NCBI GenBank assembly: GCA_934654805.1
Contig: CAKUGW010000034.1
Location: 1 to 26,119 of the forward strand
Source of the DNA: an uncultured Kiritimatiellota bacterium
GTDB taxonomy: Bacteria; Verrucomicrobiota; Kiritimatiellia; RFP12; UBA1067
Direction: 5' to 3'
DNA length: 26,119 nucleotides
The notes beneath the pieces were generated by a model. The model worked only from the letters and a program-made list of their open reading frames with translations. It did no database searches and was not told the DNA's origin. Below, in pieces: positions 21,743-26,119 of the stretch (position 1 is its first letter; the number at the start of each line of letters is the position of its first letter). The position numbers and the translations under genes are program-made.

Positions 21743-24700
21743 AGGAGGCGTTCGACACAGTCGTGCTGTGGGGTTGTTGCCTTGGCTTGGGCGGTGTCGC
21801 CCTTGCCGCGCTGGCGCTTGGCCTGTCGCGCTGTTCCGCCCGTGCGCGCGCGGCGGTCCGGCGGCTTGGTTGGCCGACGGTCTTCCTTTTGGGTGGGTTC
21901 ATGGCCTATGCGACGATGGAGGGCTCGGTGACGCGGACGTACAAGGAACGGTGCGCCGAAGCGGCGGGTGGTTTTTTAGACGGGATTGACAAGATTGACA
22001 GGATTGCCGAGACGGATACGCCAAACGCCTCAAATCCTGTGAATCCTGTCAAAGACCCTCCGCGCCTCCCCGCCTCCAACAACTCCGCGTTAAGCGACAG
22101 CAACCTCACATTGTCTTCGGTGACAAACCCCTGTTTCTATGGAATCGAGAAGGGAACTGACGCGGTGACGCTGGGGGTGGCGTGGCCGGACGCCCACTCC
22201 CTGCCCAACGGCCGTCTCGACGTCTTTGGGCACTGGCAGCTGGCATCGGGCGGCTGGACGCGCCTCGCGCAGGTCGACGTGTCCGGCGCGCAGCCCCCCG
22301 CGGCTGTCGAGATCGATGTGGGCAGCTTCCCGACGGACGCGATGGAACGCATGGCGTTCTTCCGGCTCGCCACGCAGGACGACTCGGACGGCGACGGCCT
22401 CTCGGACGCCTATGAGGCGTGGACGCTGGGGACAGGCCCCGCGAACCCCGACACGGACGGGGACGGGCTGGGCGACGGCGATGAGGTTGCCCTGGAGACA
22501 GACCCCCTGGGCGCAGACACCGACGGGGATGGAGTTGTGGACGGAGCCGAGACGGGATGCGTTGTCAAGGCGGACGGTTTCGAGTGGTACGACACGACGG
22601 GCTGGGCGACGGTCTACGGAACCTCATACGGAGATGGCCTGCACAGCTACTGGGGAGCGCTTGCGGTCGCTTCACTGCCTGACGGCCTGACGGTCCTTGG
22701 CAGCCTGATGTCGAAGGCGGTGTGCTTCGACAACGGGGTCATGTACCTGAATGCGCCCGGATCGAACGTTGCTCTTGTCTTCCCCGAACTCGCGACGCCG
22801 CTGGACAGGGGGACCTACAGCATGGGCGACATCCTGGTTGCGCCTTACTGGTGCAGCACGGCGCTGGTCGACGGCGACGCCTCGTCGTGCATGCGGACGG
22901 GGATCGTCGAGAGCAACGGCTGCTTCGTCGTCGAATACCGCAACGTGAGGCTGCGAGGGACGTCCGACGACCGCAGGATGACCTATCAGGTCATCGTCCC
23001 CGGCGGGACTGGTTCCGTCGTGCGCGTGAGCTACCTTGCGTCGGACGTCTGGCTTGACGGATCAGATGCCGTCGTCGGCGTGCAGGTCCGGCGCATCGTC
23101 ACGCCGGACGGGCTCTACAACCTGACGTGGGACTTCGCCGAGCGCGGGCCGATCCTGCCGGGGACGACGGTCGAGTACCGCCTGGGGCACGGGTCGGATC
23201 CGCTTCGGGCCGACACGGACGGCGACGGCTTGGACGATGGCGCCGAGGTCGCCCTTGGCACCTTGCCGACCAGCGCCGATACGGACGGCGACGGCCTCGA
23301 TGACGATGTGGAGATCGGCCTTGGCACGAATCCGCTGTCGGCGGATTCGGATGGCGACGGGCTGCGGGACGACTGGGAGGTCGCGCACGGCCTCGATCCG
23401 CTCGTGTCGGCTGGCGACGACGGGGCGGGCGCGGACCCTGACGGGGACGGACTGACGAACCTTCAGGAGCAGCAGTGGGGGACAGGCCCCCTGAACGCCG
23501 ACACGGACGGCGACGGGCTTTCGGACAGACAGGAAGTGAACGTGTACGGGACAAGTCCGATCAACGCCGACACGGATGGGGATGGTCTGAAGGACGGCGA
23601 TGAGGTTGGCCGTGACACGAATCCCCTGGCGACTGACTCAGACGGTGACGGGTTGCTCGACGGCTGGGAAGTGGCGCAGGGACTTGACCCGGTGGACGCT
23701 TCCGGCGAAAACGGCGCTTCCGGCGACATGGACGGCGACGGTCTCTGCAATTCGGACGAACAGTCCTTGGGGACAGACCCGCACGCGGCGGATTCGGACG
23801 GAGACGGCGTCTCGGACTTCCTGGAGATCTGCAACGGATCTGACCCTGTCGATGGAGGCGACGGCGGAAAGCCCCCGGTGAACTTCCCGTACCGGGGGAT
23901 TCGCTTTGACATCAACGGCGACTACGCCGCCTGGAGCATGACGGTCGCCGGGCTCGGGCCGTTCGACCGCCTGTCGGACACGTTCTCGATGGCCTCGCCG
24001 GGGGCTGGCTCGGAGCGGCTGAGAGTCCTGAAGAAGGGGAACTCCTATCGCCTCACGATGCAGTGGCTGAACTCCGACGGACACACCGACCCGAACTGGT
24101 ACTGCTGGCAGGCGAAGGTGAACGGGCTGCCGACTGCGCCGTCCTACGAAAGCTACAAGGCGGTGCGGCTTCCCGGAAACGAGGTCGTCCATGGTCTGGG
24201 GTGGATGGCGGAGAATGCCGGCGGCCTCCTGACGTCGCACGTCCACATGCGCGAGGACAAGGGCGGGAACGTGGCCGAGGGGCTGGAGGCGACGCTGCAC
24301 GTCTACCGGTGCGAAGTCTCGATCTGCGACCCGGATGACGAGGCATGGCCCGAACTCGCGGCGTCGCGCGTGCTGCTGGACGACGAGGAGCTCCGGATTC
24401 GGGTGACGGTCACGCCGGCCATCGCGGACTTCGACCTCTTCCGGCGCGTGATGGGGAGCAACGTCGTGGTGTCGACGTCGGGCGCTTGTCCGGATGGCGT
24501 CGCGATTCCCGTTTCGGCCTCCGAGTTCTTCAGCAGCGGAATGAATTCCGAGGTCCGCATGACCCGGACGCGCGCGCAGCTGATTGAGCTGGGGCTCCTG
24601 CCGGCGCAGGACGAGGACGACGTGGACGAGATGGCGTGGATCGACATGGCGAATCTTGCGGCGGACTCAGGCCAGAACCTTTCGGACAGCGAGGCGTTCT

Positions 24701-25377
24701 CCTCATTGGGCTACGAGTTCCGCGGAAAGGCGACACGCGAATCTACGAAAAGCCTTGAATCGCAACCGCCGAATTCAATTCCCTCTGAATCTTTCTTCAA
24801 GGCGGCTGGATGTGAGGTCGTGTCGGTTTCGTATGGCGGCGTGTGGAGTTCCAAGCGTCAGATCATGAATCAGGCCGACTACTTCTACTTTTCAGGACAT
24901 GGAAACCATGCGACAGGTCATGTCCAAGGAGGATTCTCACCGACGATGGTGAACAACAAATGGACACGTGACGTAAAAGTCGCGATATTGGCTGGCTGTG
25001 CAGTCTTGGATGTGCGTAACTATCGCCTTAACACGCAGAAGTTCCTGTATAGGGTCAGGCACTTTAAGATGAGAGGTTCTTATCCTGGCGAGCGATGGGA
25101 AAACTGCGGAGCAAAGATTCTCTTGGGGTACGCTCTTAAGGCTCCGCTCGACAGTCGAGGAGGAACGGCTATTGCGAGTCGCTTTGTGGAACAGGTAAAG
25201 TCGGGACGCTCGGTGATTGAGGCATGGAAAATTGCCAATGACTGTCCAGAGGGGCGAAATGCCTGTGCAATAGATTGTGTTTCTGATAGCCGTGAATTCT
25301 GGTTTTGGGATGAATCTTCAGGACATGCAGTTTGGACAAGCAAAAAGAAAGAAATAACAGGATGGCAAAGAAACTAA
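21724..25377 (+). CDS. Membrane-anchored TSP3-repeat surface protein with C-terminal caspase/CHAT-like domain
   Basis: 1217 residues from GTG at 21724 (AAGGG 10 bases upstream); a GTG at 21763 behind AAAGGAGG at 14-base spacing is an alternative. Two membrane segments lie at about 11-32 and 49-64. Calcium-binding thrombospondin type 3 repeats (DxDGDGxxD) follow: three at about 220-275 and nine at about 497-710. Between them lies a nidogen-like beta domain (about 285-475, VMYLNAPGSNVALVF...GDILVAPYWC). Another beta-rich region covers about 720-1000. The last 190 residues have the caspase/CHAT pattern: FYFSGHGN with H1059, VAILAGCAVLD with C1092, then GAKILLGYAL...GGTAIASRFVEQVKSGRSVIEAWKIA. 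Clan CD proteases use this His-Cys pair. G+C falls steeply where this domain starts. It probably acts at the cell surface; target and activity are inferred. Confidence 0.85.
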   Translation: MDASALKEAFDTVVLWGCCLGLGGVALAALALGLSRCSARARAAVRRLGWPTVFLLGGFMAYATMEGSVTRTYKERCAEAAGGFLDGIDKIDRIAETDTPNASNPVNPVKDPPRLPASNNSALSDSNLTLSSVTNPCFYGIEKGTDAVTLGVAWPDAHSLPNGRLDVFGHWQLASGGWTRLAQVDVSGAQPPAAVEIDVGSFPTDAMERMAFFRLATQDDSDGDGLSDAYEAWTLGTGPANPDTDGDGLGDGDEVALETDPLGADTDGDGVVDGAETGCVVKADGFEWYDTTGWATVYGTSYGDGLHSYWGALAVASLPDGLTVLGSLMSKAVCFDNGVMYLNAPGSNVALVFPELATPLDRGTYSMGDILVAPYWCSTALVDGDASSCMRTGIVESNGCFVVEYRNVRLRGTSDDRRMTYQVIVPGGTGSVVRVSYLASDVWLDGSDAVVGVQVRRIVTPDGLYNLTWDFAERGPILPGTTVEYRLGHGSDPLRADTDGDGLDDGAEVALGTLPTSADTDGDGLDDDVEIGLGTNPLSADSDGDGLRDDWEVAHGLDPLVSAGDDGAGADPDGDGLTNLQEQQWGTGPLNADTDGDGLSDRQEVNVYGTSPINADTDGDGLKDGDEVGRDTNPLATDSDGDGLLDGWEVAQGLDPVDASGENGASGDMDGDGLCNSDEQSLGTDPHAADSDGDGVSDFLEICNGSDPVDGGDGGKPPVNFPYRGIRFDINGDYAAWSMTVAGLGPFDRLSDTFSMASPGAGSERLRVLKKGNSYRLTMQWLNSDGHTDPNWYCWQAKVNGLPTAPSYESYKAVRLPGNEVVHGLGWMAENAGGLLTSHVHMREDKGGNVAEGLEATLHVYRCEVSICDPDDEAWPELAASRVLLDDEELRIRVTVTPAIADFDLFRRVMGSNVVVSTSGACPDGVAIPVSASEFFSSGMNSEVRMTRTRAQLIELGLLPAQDEDDVDEMAWIDMANLAADSGQNLSDSEAFSSLGYEFRGKATRESTKSLESQPPNSIPSESFFKAAGCEVVSVSYGGVWSSKRQIMNQADYFYFSGHGNHATGHVQGGFSPTMVNNKWTRDVKVAILAGCAVLDVRNYRLNTQKFLYRVRHFKMRGSYPGERWENCGAKILLGYALKAPLDSRGGTAIASRFVEQVKSGRSVIEAWKIANDCPEGRNACAIDCVSDSREFWFWDESSGHAVWTSKKKEITGWQRN
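21984..22052. repeat. Inverted ACAGGATT-type repeat inside the TSP3 protein gene
   Basis: GATTGACA occurs at 21984-21991 (last base shared with the following AAG) and 21993-22000, and AATCCTGT at 22033-22040 and 22042-22049. TTGACAGGATT (21995-22005) and AATCCTGTCAA (22042-22052) are a perfect 11-base inverted repeat with a 36-base spacer. It is read through in frame as IDKIDRI...NPVNPVKD, in a low-complexity linker between the membrane segments and the first folded domain. Confidence 0.7.
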
Positions 25378-25853
25378 TGGCGATTTTGTCGGCACTTGAA
25401 GTGATGGCGACTGTTCATGCGGCAGTGATTACCAACATCGTTCAATGCCTGAACGTGGAACTCTCGCAATCGGTTTTGAACAACATCAGTTCCATTGATT
25501 GTTCGACTCCGCAGATGTCGTGTCTCGGTTTTGTCAAAGGGATGGTATCAGGCGATTATAAGACTTACCTGTTTCATTTCTCAGACGCTCTCCGCATTGA
25601 GGAATGCGGGACTGCCGATTTGACGATGCTGACGCCACAGGCGTCCAAGGCCTTCCGGGACTTTGTTCTTGAGATGGGGTATTCAAATCACGTTATTCGT
25701 GCCTATTCCGAAACCGCAACGGGGACGACTTGGCATGTGTCTGTTAAACTCCAGTCGCAAAAAGGGGCGAGAGTCGATGTGTCGCAAATGGACATTAGAT
25801 TGGAAAACCGAAATGGCGCGTGGCGCATAACAAAATGTGAGATCGATGAATGA
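25362..25853 (+). CDS. Small secreted protein of unknown function, possible partner of the caspase-like domain
   Basis: 163 residues; the ATG at 25362 overlaps the preceding gene by 16 bases, and alternatives are 25332 and 25377. The N-terminus MAKKLMAILSALEVMATVHA looks like a signal peptide. The mature part has five cysteines (IVQCLN, IDCST, MSCLG, EECGT, TKCEI) and ends in a strand-rich stretch (TWHVSVKLQSQ...VDVSQMDIRLENRNGAWRITKCEIDE) that resembles the last strands of an NTF2-like or cystatin-like fold. G+C is low (25 of 60 bases in 25441-25500), like the 3' end of the upstream gene, which suggests they arrived together. A role as inhibitor, chaperone or immunity protein for the protease domain is inferred from position only. 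Confidence 0.7.
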   Translation: MAKKLMAILSALEVMATVHAAVITNIVQCLNVELSQSVLNNISSIDCSTPQMSCLGFVKGMVSGDYKTYLFHFSDALRIEECGTADLTMLTPQASKAFRDFVLEMGYSNHVIRAYSETATGTTWHVSVKLQSQKGARVDVSQMDIRLENRNGAWRITKCEIDE

Positions 25854-25887
25854 AACAGATGTGTGCGATGGAAGAAGGATTGGACGT

Positions 25888-26112
25888 ATGATGCGGAAAA
25901 TGGTGTGCATGTGTGCGTTCGGCGGGCTGGCGTTTGCGGTCGTCGTTCTTGTCGGTGGACTTGCCGGCAGCCATTCCGTTCGGGAGATGGCGGGTGTCAT
26001 GAAATCGGTTGTTGAAGCGCGCTTCAGCCGGAAGACGGTTGTCGAGCGGATCCGTGAGATCGAGGCGAAGAGGCCGGGCCTCATCGCGGTGGCGCACGAG
26101 ATGCGCCACTGA
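25888..26112 (+). CDS. Small single-pass membrane protein
   Basis: 74 residues. The ATG at 25888 is chosen because AAGGA lies 8 bases upstream; the longer in-frame start at 25837 would overlap the preceding gene and has no Shine-Dalgarno. One membrane segment (MVCMCAFGGLAFAVVVLVGGLAGS) is followed by a charged helix (SVVEARFSRKTVVERIREIEAKRPGLIAVAHEMRH). No family was recognised. Its G+C is higher than that of the preceding gene. Confidence 0.55.
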   Translation: MMRKMVCMCAFGGLAFAVVVLVGGLAGSHSVREMAGVMKSVVEARFSRKTVVERIREIEAKRPGLIAVAHEMRH

Positions 26113-26119
26113 ACACACT

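Noticed and set aside
25837..25887. Longer start for the last small membrane protein
   Set aside because: It would overlap the previous gene and lacks a Shine-Dalgarno, whereas 25888 has AAGGA at 8 bases and begins just before the membrane segment.

Overview
The window is GC-rich DNA (roughly two thirds G+C over most of its length), densely packed with very large secreted proteins. The mix is an AraC/XylR-type regulator with a LacI-like sensor domain, 'choice-of-anchor Q' style beta-helix proteins, multidomain glycoside hydrolases and a thrombospondin type 3 (TSP3) repeat surface protein. This fits an anaerobic, polysaccharide-degrading member of the PVC group, most likely Kiritimatiellota or a relative such as Lentisphaerota or Verrucomicrobiota. 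That placement is inferred from gene content; no rRNA or other phylogenetic marker is present beyond the last 27 codons of hisA.

Layout. (1) 2-85: 3' end of hisA, overlapping tail to tail by 4 bases with (2) a minus-strand XylR/AraC-type regulator (82-1269). (3) 1270-1463: a divergent control region with a promoter on each strand, a direct repeat placed like an AraC-family activator site, and a striking tandem array of ribosome-binding-site plus start-codon modules. (4) 1464-20501: a head-to-tail run of seven genes with gaps of at most 112 bases, probably one operon. It encodes a secreted (alpha/alpha)-barrel-like protein, a 1514-residue triple beta-helix protein, a GH39-like clan GH-A glycosidase carrying an inserted domain, a 1351-residue paralogue of the beta-helix protein, a 1539-residue double enzyme (GH-A domain plus GH10 xylanase domain), a GH28-like lipoprotein, and a small outer-membrane beta-barrel candidate. 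(5) 20502-21328: 827 bases without a convincing gene, holding direct repeats, a REP-like palindrome, a terminator-like hairpin and a nested fold. (6) 21329-26112: a small cytosolic protein whose message looks leaderless, a 1217-residue membrane-anchored TSP3-repeat protein ending in a caspase/CHAT-like domain, a small secreted protein and a small single-pass membrane protein. Base composition falls sharply at the caspase-like domain and stays low through the small secreted gene.

How it may work together. The regulator probably senses a sugar and turns on the operon from the divergent promoter. The GH10, GH39-like and GH28-like enzymes point to plant cell wall material (xylan plus pectin-like side structures), the beta-helix proteins may bind or cleave the polymer at the surface, and the barrel may let oligosaccharides through. 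No SusC/SusD pair, transporter or sugar kinase is visible here. The TSP3/caspase-like module downstream is separate in promoter and composition. It looks like a modular surface protease with a small secreted partner and is my best candidate for an undescribed system.
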